From Martinezella multihospitum (GTDB taxonomy: Bacteria; Pseudomonadota; Alphaproteobacteria; Rhizobiales; Rhizobiaceae), in NCBI RefSeq assembly GCF_900094585.1, contig NZ_FMAG01000004.1:62001-126000 (forward strand): a stretch of DNA of 64,000 nt, in the 5' to 3' direction. Made by a program: the position numbers and the translations under genes. This document shows, piece after piece, positions 16,832-25,027 of the stretch. Each line of letters opens with the position of its first letter. The stretch's first letter is position 1. The notes under the pieces are model-generated. The model was not told the DNA's origin and searched no databases. It worked only from the letters and a program-made list of their open reading frames with translations.

Positions 16832-17857
16832 TTACTCCGCCGCTTCCAATTGCACTGGGGCCTTGGCAAAAGCGGCTTTTTTGGCCGCGACATCGATGTC
16901 GTAGAGCCGTGCGGCATTCAGGCCGAGGATCTTCTCCTTGGCCTCGTCCGTAAGCTGCACGCCGCGACCAGCGACAACATCCTCGGGGAGATGAAGCGCC
17001 CAGAGCCGCTCGACAAGCCAACGCGGCGTCCAGATGCCGTAGTCGGAGCCGAACAGGATTTTGTCGGGACCGATCCAGAACAACAGTTCCGTTATGATCT
17101 CGGCGAAATGCCGCGGGCGATTGTAGATCAGCGGCAATGCGACCGCGAGACCGCCATAGACATTGGTCTCCTGCGTGGCGATCCAGGTAAAATCATCAAG
17201 CCGCGGCAGGCCGCAATGTTCGATGATCCAATTCAGGTTCTGGAAGTCGGTCGCGGCGTAGTCGACGTCAGCGACGTCGAATGCGTCCTTGCTGAGCGGG
17301 ATAATGGTCGGTCCCTTGTGGACGTGAATATTCTTGATGCCGAGCTTTTCGCACAGTTCGAAGCATCTGTAGGCATCCGGATCGGTGAGCTTCCAGCCCT
17401 TCGAGGACCCGTTCCACTCGGCGGTGTACATCTTCACGCCTTTGACGTCGTAGGTCTCCTTCATGAAATGGATGTATTCGAGGGCCTTTTCGCCATCACG
17501 GGGATCAAATGACCCGTTGACGATGAAGCGCTCCGGATAGCGTTTTGCCACCTCGGCATTACGTTCAATCGTATTGAAGCCGTTCTTGTAGAAGTCCTTG
17601 AGATAGGTGGACTGGATGATCGCGATATCGTCGGGCCCATCGATGAATAGATCATTATAGAGGTCATCCGCGCTGTACTTCTCGAATTTCTCCTTGGGCC
17701 AGATGTGTTCCTTCGGGCTAAAGCCCGTGTGGTAGCCGTAGAAACAGTCGATGAACTGTTTGCCGTGAATGTTGCTCTGGTTCTCGGGGCTGCCGTCCCA
17801 GAAATGCGTATGGCCGTCGATGACGAAAATCTCTTTGCCTTCGGGTGTGACGTACAT
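16832..17857 (-). CDS. Amidohydrolase family 2 protein of monooxygenase operon
   Basis: A 341-aa metal-dependent hydrolase of the ACMSD-like amidohydrolase-2 group. The metal motif HxH is in IDGHTHFWDG (His16, His18). Further ligands are in NIHVHKGPTI, WIIEHCGLP and LFGSDYGIWTPRW. The length is family-typical. It belongs to the fixed gene order mimABCD-amidohydrolase-DUF59-groEL known from propane monooxygenase clusters, where it may hydrolyse or decarboxylate a pathway intermediate; its reaction is unproven. A GGAGGAGAAAACC site precedes the ATG at 17857. The frame extends to 17899 with a poorer start. Confidence 0.88.
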   Translation of the reverse strand: MYVTPEGKEIFVIDGHTHFWDGSPENQSNIHGKQFIDCFYGYHTGFSPKEHIWPKEKFEKYSADDLYNDLFIDGPDDIAIIQSTYLKDFYKNGFNTIERNAEVAKRYPERFIVNGSFDPRDGEKALEYIHFMKETYDVKGVKMYTAEWNGSSKGWKLTDPDAYRCFELCEKLGIKNIHVHKGPTIIPLSKDAFDVADVDYAATDFQNLNWIIEHCGLPRLDDFTWIATQETNVYGGLAVALPLIYNRPRHFAEIITELLFWIGPDKILFGSDYGIWTPRWLVERLWALHLPEDVVAGRGVQLTDEAKEKILGLNAARLYDIDVAAKKAAFAKAPVQLEAAE

Positions 17858-17888
17858 GGTTTTCTCCTCCAAACTTGTCCTGTTCCGA

Positions 17889-17916
17889 GGCGCGCCCACA
17901 GACGGGCGGGCGCGCC
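17889..17916 (-). promoter_or_regulatory. GC-rich stem-loop between mimD and the amidohydrolase gene
   Basis: Nine-base arms GGCGCGCCC (17889-17897) and GGGCGCGCC (17908-17916) with a 10-base loop, in the 76-bp spacer inside the operon. There is no T-run, so it is more likely an RNA processing or stabilising element, or an attenuator lowering expression of the accessory genes relative to the enzyme subunits. Confidence 0.5.
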
Positions 17917-17933
17917 AATCGCCGTTCCGGATG

Positions 17934-18302
17934 TCAGATATATTCGAACACCTCGTCCATATTGCCGAAGAGGATCACGGTGTTGTCATCGATTCGGACC
18001 ATGCGGCCGTAATGCGTTGACGTGTTGACCTCGAAGATTTCGGCGGTCATTTCCCGCCCGAGATATTCGCTGATCTCGTCCATCTTGAAGATCAGCTTGC
18101 CATTGCCGTCGATGCGGATCATGGCCGGCTGGTAGGTGACGATCACGCCGGGCTTCTGGCTCATGAATTCGGCGATGGCGCGCGCCTCGACGGAATCGTT
18201 CATGGTGACGCCGCACTGGTGGGAAATCGTCTGCTCGAAGGTGATATCCTTCATGGACTTGAAGATGTTGTCGTGCGAATTGTTGCGTGCAACGGTTGAC
18301 AT
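17934..18302 (-). CDS. mimD: Monooxygenase coupling (regulatory) protein, MmoB/DmpM family
   Basis: A 122-aa cofactor-free effector protein that binds the hydroxylase and tunes oxygen activation and substrate access. The MmoB/DmpM signature region is visible: CGVTMNDSVEARAIAEFM, then a conserved IVTYQPAMIRIDGNGKLIF and the C-terminal MDEISEYLGREMTAEIFEV. It contains no cofactor motif, as expected. The ATG at 18302 has a GAAGGAG site; a GTG at 18311 is an alternative. It follows mimC by 17 bp, as in mycobacterial mimABCD and actinobacterial prmABCD. Confidence 0.93.
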   Translation of the reverse strand: MSTVARNNSHDNIFKSMKDITFEQTISHQCGVTMNDSVEARAIAEFMSQKPGVIVTYQPAMIRIDGNGKLIFKMDEISEYLGREMTAEIFEVNTSTHYGRMVRIDDNTVILFGNMDEVFEYI

Positions 18303-18319
18303 GGAAAACACTCCTTCGA

Positions 18320-19378
18320 TTAACGCTTGAGATCGAGTTCACCGAGAATCTTGCCGAGGCGTTCCTGGGACTGGGCTTGGACGTCGGCGAAGGAAACCGG
18401 CTTGGAATGCGGCATCGACCAGATCGGCTGAAGCCCCTGCGCGGCCTTGTCGGCCAGGGCGCCATGTTTGGCGAGCCAGCCCTGGAAGATCTTCTTGTTG
18501 TAGTCGCCGTAGGAATTGTCGTTGGCGAGCAGGTACATGAGGTCGATGGTATTGGCGAGATTGCGCTCGTAGTCGGCTTCGGCCGCGGAGATCACCGGCG
18601 GCGTGACGAAGTCGTGGTTGGCGGCGGCCACCTGCATCAGGAAGCCCGAGCGGAACAGTTCGCCGACGAGCGGCTCGAACACGATGTTGATCGCGAAATA
18701 CTGCTCGAGATAGTCGCTCGCGCCCATGATGGTCTCGATCGCCTCACGGGCAGGCTGCCAGATGCTGTCCTCCAGCCAGGTCTTCTTGCCGAGCTCATCG
18801 TCCCAGCCGGCAATATCCATGCCGACCTCGGCGAGATAGAGGGTGATGTCCTGCGCCAGACGGAGCTTGTAGGACGAGTTGGTCAACGTGGCGTTGTTGA
18901 TCATCTGGGTATAGCCGTAGCGCTGAGCTTGCATCAGCGAAGTGCCGAGCCCGAACTCCACATGCTTCCAGGCTCCCAGATGCGCTTGCAGGATCTTGGC
19001 CCATGCCTTGTCGAAGGTCTTGGGGGCACCGGCGCGACGCGCATTGGTGATGACGCTTTGCACCATGGTCTCGATCTTGGACTGGCGCTGATAATGGGTG
19101 CGTTCCCATTCCTGGTCCGGGGCACGGAAGGCGTGCCAGTTGGAGCTCTTGGCGGCGGTGTTGTCCTTGACGTAGGCGCCCTTGCCATTGGCGAAGGAAA
19201 TGATCCAGTTCTGGATCAGGTAACGTTCCGGGTCCGGCTGGACGTCGACCGTGACGTCCTCGTAATGCGTGGCGCGCTGGCCCTTGGGCTCGAAATACCG
19301 ATACTTACGGCTGTCGGAATCGGCGAAAATCGCTGCTCCCGCCGCACCTGACCCTACGGAACTCGATAATGCTGGCAT
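18320..19378 (-). CDS. mimC: Binuclear iron monooxygenase hydroxylase small (beta) subunit
   Basis: A 352-aa ferritin-like subunit without a metal site that packs against the alpha subunit in the (alpha-beta)2 hydroxylase core. Typical segments are SRKYRYFEPKGQRATHYEDV at the N-terminus, FRAPDQEWERTHYQRQSKIE, VEFGLGTSLMQAQRYG and AANHDFVTPPVISAAEADYE. The first 20 residues are low-complexity Ser/Ala/Gly. The start ATG at 19378 has a GGGAGTGAG site. It is 54 bp downstream of the reductase gene. Of the bacterial multicomponent monooxygenase groups, the gene order alpha-reductase-beta-coupling places it in the propane/acetone/phenol MimABCD type. Confidence 0.94.
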   Translation of the reverse strand: MPALSSSVGSGAAGAAIFADSDSRKYRYFEPKGQRATHYEDVTVDVQPDPERYLIQNWIISFANGKGAYVKDNTAAKSSNWHAFRAPDQEWERTHYQRQSKIETMVQSVITNARRAGAPKTFDKAWAKILQAHLGAWKHVEFGLGTSLMQAQRYGYTQMINNATLTNSSYKLRLAQDITLYLAEVGMDIAGWDDELGKKTWLEDSIWQPAREAIETIMGASDYLEQYFAINIVFEPLVGELFRSGFLMQVAAANHDFVTPPVISAAEADYERNLANTIDLMYLLANDNSYGDYNKKIFQGWLAKHGALADKAAQGLQPIWSMPHSKPVSFADVQAQSQERLGKILGELDLKR

Positions 19379-19432
19379 GGTTCTCACTCCCGTGTTGCAC
19401 TTTGGTTGATGCTCTTTGTTCTCCGTCCGGCT

Positions 19433-20515
19433 CTAGTGACCTGGAGCTGCCGAGGACGAAGTGGTGAAGCGGTCGAAGAAGATGCGTTCTGTTTCGAAGC
19501 CGTTCATGAAGAGGACCGGCTGCAGCGCATCGATCATGGGCGGCGGCCCGCAGGCATAGACGTCGCCTTCGCCGTCGATTCCGAGCTCCTTGAGCTTGGC
19601 GTCGACCGCTTCGTGCACGAAGCCGCGTTCACCCGACCAGTCGCTGCCTTCGTCGGCATGCGACAGCACCGGTATGAAGGTCACGTCCGGATGGCGCTCG
19701 ACGAGCGCGACGATCCGGTCGAGATAGAAGAGATCGTCCGGCGTCCTTGCCCCGTAGAAGAAATAGACGGGACGGGTCTCGCCGCTCAGCACATGGTCGT
19801 TGAGGATCGACCAGACCGGCGACATGCCGGAGCCCGCTCCGACCAGGATCAGAGGTCCTTCCCGTTCTTCCCGTCGGAAGCAGGTTCCGTAAGGTCCGAC
19901 GACGGTAACGTCGGCTCCGACGCGGATGCCTCCGGAATCAAGCTCTCCGGAGAATTTTCCCTGGGGATATTTTTTGATGATGAAGGAGAGTTTCTGGGTT
20001 TCGCGCGGCGTATTTGCCATGGAGAACGAACGTGTAATCGTCTCCCCTTTTTCCGTGGTGACCGTGATGTCGACATATTGCCCCGCCCAGAACTTCATCG
20101 GGGAACCAAGCTCGATCTGTATGCCTCTGATATCGTGGGTCAGCGCATCGACATGGGAGATATGTCCCTTGTAGGTCTTCACCGCGATCGCTTTCGATAG
20201 GACTTCCTCATCATAGTTGAGGAGCTCCACCTCCATGTCGGAATAGGCGATCGATCGGCACAGCAATATGTGTCCGGATTCCTTTTCCATGTCGTTCAGC
20301 GCGAAGGTCGAATATTTGAGCATGTCGACTTCGCCATCGAGAAGCACGCATTTGCAGGCGGAACATTGCCCCTCCTTGCAGCCGTGCGGCAGCGAGATGC
20401 CTTGCCGGAAGGCGGCGTTCAGGACCGTCTCCCCGTTCTCGACCTCGAATTCGACGCCGACCGGCTCGAGGCGGACCCTATGGGCCGCCACATGCGCTTT
20501 TTGAGCGTCAGCCAT
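19433..20515 (-). CDS. mimB: Monooxygenase reductase, 2Fe-2S and FAD protein
   Basis: A 360-aa NADH oxidoreductase that passes electrons to the diiron centre. The plant-type ferredoxin domain has Cys46, Cys51, Cys54 and Cys86 (C-x4-C-x2-C-x31-C). The FAD-binding domain carries TRSFSMAN, and the NAD domain has GAGSGMSPVWSIL and the late YACGPPPMIDA. The length equals MimB/PrmB. The ATG at 20515 has a GGGAGAA site; a five-codon upstream extension is less likely. The 101-bp spacer before it holds a strong hairpin (20577-20602) that may adjust its amount relative to the hydroxylase. Confidence 0.95.
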   Translation of the reverse strand: MADAQKAHVAAHRVRLEPVGVEFEVENGETVLNAAFRQGISLPHGCKEGQCSACKCVLLDGEVDMLKYSTFALNDMEKESGHILLCRSIAYSDMEVELLNYDEEVLSKAIAVKTYKGHISHVDALTHDIRGIQIELGSPMKFWAGQYVDITVTTEKGETITRSFSMANTPRETQKLSFIIKKYPQGKFSGELDSGGIRVGADVTVVGPYGTCFRREEREGPLILVGAGSGMSPVWSILNDHVLSGETRPVYFFYGARTPDDLFYLDRIVALVERHPDVTFIPVLSHADEGSDWSGERGFVHEAVDAKLKELGIDGEGDVYACGPPPMIDALQPVLFMNGFETERIFFDRFTTSSSAAPGH

Positions 20516-20576
20516 CTGGAATTCTCCCAATCTCCTCCCGCTCCCGATTTGCCGAAGAGCGGCCTCATCTTGAAAT

Positions 20577-20602
20577 GCGGAAGCCGGATGACCGGCTTCC
20601 GC
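20577..20602 (-). promoter_or_regulatory. Strong stem-loop in the mimA-mimB spacer
   Basis: An 11-bp perfect stem, GCGGAAGCCGG with CCGGCTTCCGC, and a 4-base loop, 14 bp after the mimA stop. On the minus strand it is followed by ATTTCAAG, not a T-run, so read-through is expected. A plausible role is protection of the mimA 3' end or partial termination, giving more hydroxylase than reductase. Confidence 0.6.
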
Positions 20603-20616
20603 CTGGCGTCACGCGC

Positions 20617-22284
20617 TTAGTGGCAAGGATTGATGGTGAAGCCTGCGCGGTATTCGGCGAGGCTCTTTTCCCGATCCGCCGGGGACATTTCGCGAAGCAG
20701 CGTCAGCGGCGACAGCAGCGTATGGCCGCGAACGTGATCCAGCGTCCACATGTCCTTCGGGTCGAAGCGCAGATGCGGCTGCGGCACTAGCGTCTTGCCG
20801 TCGGAACGGACGAAGTTCAGGTCCTTGATCGCATCGGCAAGATCCCAGCCGTGATAGAGCGTTTCCCACTCGCGCTTGCCGCTGAAGCGGCCCATCGCGG
20901 GCGTGGGGCGGCCCTGATACTCGTCGGCGAAGGCCTCGACGGCGGTCCAGCGGTCGAGTTCGTGCGCGAAGGTGTAGATCTGTCCGTCGATCTCGTCGGT
21001 CACGATATCCTCGCGGATGAGGCAAGGGACGAGGCAGCTCCAGCAGCGGTGCGGATAGACATAGCCGGTTTCCGTGCTGAAGGTGATCGGCGTCTGGCCC
21101 GGACGGCTGAGCTTGTCGTACCATTTCCAGAACTCGCCGAATTCGGCGTACCAGCCCGGATACTTGTGCTCGAACCATTCGAAGTCGGCCTCACGCTGGG
21201 CCTCAATGCGCCAGAAATTGACTGGCCAGCCCACGGCGAAGAACTGTGCGACCTTATGGACGTAGCTCTTCTTGGTGATGCGGTTCCAGGCTTCGTGAAC
21301 GTCGTCGTGGTGGATCTTGATGCCGTATTTTTCCAGCGGCAGCATGTAGGTGCGATAGTAGTCCTCGAAGATCCAGCGGTGCCACATTTCCGCATAGGAC
21401 TCCTTGGCCTTGTCGCGGTTCGTGGTGCCGTATTCGATGAAGGTGCCGATGGCGGCATCGACGATCGCATGGTTCTGCCAGAAGGCATAACGCAAGTCGC
21501 GCTCCAGGAGCAGGTGGTTTTCCGGCTCCTTCAGGGCAGCCATCAGCAGCGAGTGGCCATTGCCGATATGCCGGCTCTCGTCGGACTGCACCGACAGGAA
21601 CACGGTCGGCAGGGCGTAGTCGCCGTTGCGGGCGGCTTCCGATGGCATCGCGACGAAGAGCGTGTTGGTGAAGGCGGTCTCGGCGACGACGGTCAGGTAG
21701 AGGCAGGCCGACGTCATCACGTCGCCGGTGATGAAGCCTTCGCCGAACTGGCGGCCGATCGTCGTGGCATAGCACTTGCCGAAGGCTTCCTCGGTGATAT
21801 CGAAGCCGGCCGGATCGATATAGTTCTCCATATACCATTTCTTCAGATTCATCTGAATGGTCGAATGCCGGAACTCGTCGACCATCTGCATGGTGAAGCC
21901 GGTACGCAGGTCTTCACCGGGCGCGATGCGGGCGACCATGGCCATGGAGCGGGCGGCGGAGATTTCCGGGAACGGAATGATCGCCAGGAAGAGCTTCATC
22001 CATTCCACCCAGCGCGGCTCGACATTGCGGAACATGTCGCCGCGCAGCGCTGCGTCGAGCGCACCGTAGACGCGATTGTCCTTTTCCTCCTGCATGGGGA
22101 AATAGGAGCGCAGCACCTGCTTCATCGGATCGCGCGGCGCCTTGGTGATCTTGTAGTCCGTCGGAAACGTCATCGCTTCCTGCACGTAGCTCGGATTCCA
22201 ACCGAGATCGGAAATCCGCTTGGTCGCCTCGCCGACGGAAATGCCCCGCTGCGAGGTTATCTTATTGAGTGTCAAAGACGACAT
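20617..22284 (-). CDS. mimA: Binuclear iron monooxygenase hydroxylase large (alpha) subunit, propane 2-/acetone/phenol type
   Basis: A 555-aa catalytic subunit that holds the carboxylate-bridged diiron centre. All six ligands can be placed: Glu107 (FPEISAARS), Glu137 and His140 (DEFRH), Glu202 (AETAF), Glu236 and His239 (DESRH). Sequence style and gene order match MimA/PrmA, enzymes that hydroxylate propane, acetone or phenol. The ATG at 22284 has a GTGGAGG site; the frame runs upstream to 22416 but that part is GC-rich leader without family similarity. It is the first gene of a seven-gene operon read from the sigma-54 promoter at 22544-22559, giving a predicted leader of about 250 nt. The true substrate cannot be told from sequence alone. 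Confidence 0.96.
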   Translation of the reverse strand: MSSLTLNKITSQRGISVGEATKRISDLGWNPSYVQEAMTFPTDYKITKAPRDPMKQVLRSYFPMQEEKDNRVYGALDAALRGDMFRNVEPRWVEWMKLFLAIIPFPEISAARSMAMVARIAPGEDLRTGFTMQMVDEFRHSTIQMNLKKWYMENYIDPAGFDITEEAFGKCYATTIGRQFGEGFITGDVMTSACLYLTVVAETAFTNTLFVAMPSEAARNGDYALPTVFLSVQSDESRHIGNGHSLLMAALKEPENHLLLERDLRYAFWQNHAIVDAAIGTFIEYGTTNRDKAKESYAEMWHRWIFEDYYRTYMLPLEKYGIKIHHDDVHEAWNRITKKSYVHKVAQFFAVGWPVNFWRIEAQREADFEWFEHKYPGWYAEFGEFWKWYDKLSRPGQTPITFSTETGYVYPHRCWSCLVPCLIREDIVTDEIDGQIYTFAHELDRWTAVEAFADEYQGRPTPAMGRFSGKREWETLYHGWDLADAIKDLNFVRSDGKTLVPQPHLRFDPKDMWTLDHVRGHTLLSPLTLLREMSPADREKSLAEYRAGFTINPCH

Positions 22285-22543
22285 CGTCCTCAGCCTCCAC
22301 TTTGTTGTGCCGCGGGCCTCAGGCCCCGGCTGGGACGGCGCCAGAAGCGCCGCGAGCGAAAGTTGGAAGGGCGCGACGACGGGATGCGCATGCGCGCGTC
22401 CCGGTGGGCCGGCCATTCATGTCGATCGAGGCAAAGGTCTTCGAGGAAGGTCCGGACTCCTCATCCGGATGACTAGCTGCTTCCCCAACTCCTTCGTTCT
22501 TCTGTCGCCGCTGTCAGCGCGATAGTTTTATGAGAGTAGACGA

Positions 22544-22559
22544 TGCAAGGGGTGTGCCA
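22544..22559 (-). promoter_or_regulatory. Consensus sigma-54 promoter of the mim operon
   Basis: On the minus strand the sequence reads TGGCACACCCCTTGCA, a full match to the RpoN consensus with 10 bp between GG and GC. Transcription should start near 22533, about 250 nt before the mimA ATG. Two dyads suited to activator binding lie 55-90 bp upstream. The divergent spacer 22285-22775 holds no other gene; its right half is unusually AT-rich. Confidence 0.85.
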
Positions 22560-22611
22560 AATAGAGTTTCCCAGCACTTTGCGGGTTTTTCGGACGGCGG
22601 GCGTGAAATAG

Positions 22612-22648
22612 TGTAAAGTTATTTTACAATCGTAATTTACAGATGTAA
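22612..22648. promoter_or_regulatory. Putative activator-binding dyads upstream of mim promoter
   Basis: TGTAAA-N5-TTTACA at 22612-22628, then GTAA-T-TTAC at 22632-22640 and TTACA-GA-TGTAA at 22637-22648, all built from the same TGTAA/TTACA half-site. They are centred roughly 80-115 bp upstream of the predicted start on the minus strand, the usual place for enhancer-binding proteins. The regulator at 27055-28923 is the likely binder by context. Confidence 0.55.
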
Positions 22649-22775
22649 CTTTATTTATATTTGCAATGATTGCTTATAATCTTTTGCAATTGCGAAATAA
22701 ACAATGATCGACATCATGATATTCATGGATTATATTTAACCTGAACGATGTTTATTTTGGATTTGGAAGAGGCTC

Positions 22776-23225
22776 ATGGCAGGCAAGGACGAGCATCAAT
22801 CGCCGCTCGGCCCGGTCGGAGGCGACATCACCAGTGAGCTCGCCCGGCTGATGCAGCGAGACCTCGTCTTCGTGATGCGCTTCCTGGGAGAAAGCCAGCA
22901 CCTGATGCAAAGCCATTTCCAGCGGTTCATCCTGCGCGAACTTTCCGTCGCCGGCATTACCGACCAAACGCATCCGATGATCCATGCCTTCGCCGAAAGG
23001 CATGCGATCCTGCTGCGCGATTTCGTCTTTTCTGGCGTCTCGCTGTCGAAGCAGCTTCGCGTCGAGGAGGTCGAGCAACTGACGGGAGACACGATGATCC
23101 GTGTGGACGTATGGGATCAGCTTCGCAGCCATATCGATCTGGCGGAGCGGCAGTTCAGGACGCAGCTGCCAGATTTGCCCGCCATGCTCGAAGCCTGGAA
23201 AGCGCCGGGAGAGGCGACCCGATGA
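22776..23225 (+). CDS. Uncharacterised helical 149-aa protein divergent from mimA
   Basis: I do not recognise the family. The protein is soluble and almost entirely helical, with two amphipathic stretches (LARLMQRDLVFVMRFLGES and RVDVWDQLRSHIDLAERQF), a His-rich middle (IHAFAERHAILLRD) and no cysteine. The ATG at 22776 follows GGAAGAGGC. It is transcribed away from the mim operon across a 491-bp spacer and begins a run of small unknown genes that ends at 25216. A link to monooxygenase assembly or regulation is suggested by position only. Confidence 0.7.
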   Translation: MAGKDEHQSPLGPVGGDITSELARLMQRDLVFVMRFLGESQHLMQSHFQRFILRELSVAGITDQTHPMIHAFAERHAILLRDFVFSGVSLSKQLRVEEVEQLTGDTMIRVDVWDQLRSHIDLAERQFRTQLPDLPAMLEAWKAPGEATR

Positions 23226-23241
23226 GCGGCCTCAATCAGCA

Positions 23242-23541
23242 TCAATGGCGGATGCCGGCTGGATTCCAGCTGTCGAGAATCCGTCCAGGGTTTTCGCGCA
23301 GCAGCTTGTGTGCTTCGGCCATCAGCGCGCCCATGATCGTCGGATCGAGTGCGGCAAGCGCCTCCTGCGCAGCGGCGATTGCCGCCGGACCGGTATCGCG
23401 GGCCGCGGCGTCGAGCGCTTCGATACAGGGATGGTCACGCTCGAGATGGCGTTCGGCTGCCTGGCGCAGGGCCTGGAAGAACGTGCTGCCGATCGTTTCG
23501 AACATCTCGCGGCTCCTCTTGCTCAAATCCACGCGGCGCAT
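23242..23541 (-). CDS. Possible 99-aa helical protein on the minus strand
   Basis: The minus frame from the ATG at 23541 encodes MRRVDLSKRSREMFETIGST and continues as a Glu/Ala-rich helical protein (FFQALRQAAERHLERDHPC, LAALDPTIMGALMAEAHKLL, ending ILDSWNPAGIRH). Its composition is protein-like, whereas the opposite frame is Ser/Arg-rich shadow. It points against its neighbours, stops 16 bp from the 22776 gene and starts 30 bp from the 23572 gene. No good ribosome site is visible, and the open frame continues upstream to 23850 across the next gene, so the start is uncertain. Family unknown. Confidence 0.5.
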   Translation of the reverse strand: MRRVDLSKRSREMFETIGSTFFQALRQAAERHLERDHPCIEALDAAARDTGPAAIAAAQEALAALDPTIMGALMAEAHKLLRENPGRILDSWNPAGIRH

Positions 23542-23571
23542 GGGCGCCGGCACGACAGGCAGGATCTCATC

Positions 23572-23886
23572 ATGAGCGATCAAGATCAACCGATCCAGGA
23601 TCTGCTGCAGCGCCGACTTGATCTCGTGGCCGGTGTCTCGGCTCTCACCGCGAAAACACACAAGCTGATTCAGGAGATGTCGGGCACCGAGATGGAGATC
23701 CTGCGCCTGCAATTGGCGCTGGAACGGGATCACGCCAACAATGAGCTCGCTGAGGCATTGAACGAGGCCGAAGAACAAGCCTCCGGCATCCAATCGAGCC
23801 AAGCCGATTGCGTAGCGGAGATCGAAGCGGCAGAGGCGGCAATTGCTCATATCGATCGCCTGATCGCCGTTGCAAGGGGAGGATAA
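23572..23886 (+). CDS. Coiled-coil 104-aa protein of unknown function
   Basis: A short acidic protein (MSDQDQPIQDLLQRRLDLVA) that is predicted by eye to be one long coiled coil: heptad-like Leu/Ala/Ile spacing runs through HKLIQEMSGTEMEILRLQLA and NELAEALNEAEEQ to EAAIAHIDRLIAV. It has a single Cys and no catalytic motif. The ATG at 23572 has an AGGCAGGA site; the upstream in-frame extension overlaps other genes. It ends two bases before the start of the WD40-like gene, so the two are coupled and may form a scaffold pair. Family not recognised. Confidence 0.7.
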   Translation: MSDQDQPIQDLLQRRLDLVAGVSALTAKTHKLIQEMSGTEMEILRLQLALERDHANNELAEALNEAEEQASGIQSSQADCVAEIEAAEAAIAHIDRLIAVARGG

Positions 23887-23888
23887 TC

Positions 23889-25004
23889 ATGAACCAGCAG
23901 GCCGCTTCCAACATCACTCTGTTCGACCTTCTCGCCCGCAGCTGGCAGCGGCCGGCTCCCGTTCGCCACATCTGTTTTAACGACGACGGGACATTGCTTG
24001 CCGTGGTCTGCGAGGACGGTTCGGTCGCCTTTGCGAGAATGGCGGACAATGAGCCGCCGGAATCCCGCATTGTGGTCGACAGGGGTCAGACGACGATAAC
24101 GCCCCGACAGGGCAAGGCCGCGCCACTCATCGTCACGCGGGTCAAGGGCGCCGGGTCGGCCTGTGCCTGCGACGACGGCTGTTTTCTCGCCGCAGGGACA
24201 AAGGGCGATCTGGTGCGTCTCAGCCGCGCCGGCGAGATGGCGCAAACCGTCTTCTCTGGCGCTGAGCCGGTTCGGGCTTTCGATTACTGCCGGACGACGG
24301 GATCGACCGCGATTGCTGCCGGCAACATGCTTCATGTGCATTCAGCCGTAAGCGCATTCGCCCTGCAACGCGATCTTGGCGACGGGGCTGCCGAGCGGAT
24401 CGCCTTTTCGGAGGATGGGACGATGCTGGCGGTTGCCGGCTCGGCAAGCCTCACCCTGCATCGGATCGCCGACGGTTTGCCGCCGTTCCTGGAAATTCCG
24501 CTCTCCTCCCGTCCCCTGTCGCTGACATGGAGCGGCGATGGCCGCTGGCTGGCCCTGGGCATCGAGGGGGCGGGACTATGTCTCGTCGATGTCGGTTCCG
24601 GCCGCCAGGTGCTCCTTGCCGATTTCCCCGGAGAGGTGCGCGCGGCGGCCTGGAGCGCGCAGGCAAATGCGCTTGTCGCCGCCGGCGCCTATCGCATCGC
24701 CGGCTGGTCGATGGACAACCCGCCGTTCAGCGACAGCGCTGCGGGTGCGCTGACGACAGGCCGCAAGGGCCTGGTCCTGGTCGAAACCGTTGCGGCCCAG
24801 CCGAACGGTCGCCTCGTGGCCGCCGGCTATGCTAACGGCCAGGTGGTGGTGGCGCCTCTGGGCGCACGCGAGGAGTTAGTCGTGCGGGCAACCGGTGGGC
24901 CGGTTACGACGCTTCAGTGGACCGCCGATGGCCGGCATCTCGCCATGGGCGATGCGCTCGGCACCATCGCTATCGTCACTTTCCCGGCGCAGCTTTTCAA
25001 ATAA
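23889..25004 (+). CDS. WD40-like beta-propeller protein
   Basis: A 371-aa soluble protein made of repeated blade-like units: ICFNDDGTLLAVVCEDGSVA, CDDGCFLAAGTKGDLVRL, IAFSEDGTMLAVAGSASLTL, LTWSGDGRWLALGIEGAGL, QPNGRLVAAGYANGQVVV and LQWTADGRHLAMGDALGTIA. The pattern (hydrophobic-hydrophobic-DG-LA) is that of a WD40/quinoprotein-type propeller of about seven blades, without the canonical Trp-Asp dipeptides. No signal peptide is seen, so it should be cytosolic and used for protein contacts. The GGGAGG site before the ATG at 23889 lies within the end of the coiled-coil gene. Its location between the mim operon and the alcohol dehydrogenase suggests an accessory role, which is not proven. Confidence 0.78.
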   Translation: MNQQAASNITLFDLLARSWQRPAPVRHICFNDDGTLLAVVCEDGSVAFARMADNEPPESRIVVDRGQTTITPRQGKAAPLIVTRVKGAGSACACDDGCFLAAGTKGDLVRLSRAGEMAQTVFSGAEPVRAFDYCRTTGSTAIAAGNMLHVHSAVSAFALQRDLGDGAAERIAFSEDGTMLAVAGSASLTLHRIADGLPPFLEIPLSSRPLSLTWSGDGRWLALGIEGAGLCLVDVGSGRQVLLADFPGEVRAAAWSAQANALVAAGAYRIAGWSMDNPPFSDSAAGALTTGRKGLVLVETVAAQPNGRLVAAGYANGQVVVAPLGAREELVVRATGGPVTTLQWTADGRHLAMGDALGTIAIVTFPAQLFK

Positions 25005-25027
25005 TCGAACCATGAATGGAGGAAATC

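Noticed and set aside
16827..17021. Upstream extension of the DUF59 protein
   Set aside because: It overlaps the amidohydrolase gene and has Cys/Arg-rich shadow composition; the ATG at 16826 starts the DUF59 domain.
20851..22476. 541-codon open frame opposite mimA
   Set aside because: Antisense shadow of a GC-rich gene; no recognisable protein features and no start signal.
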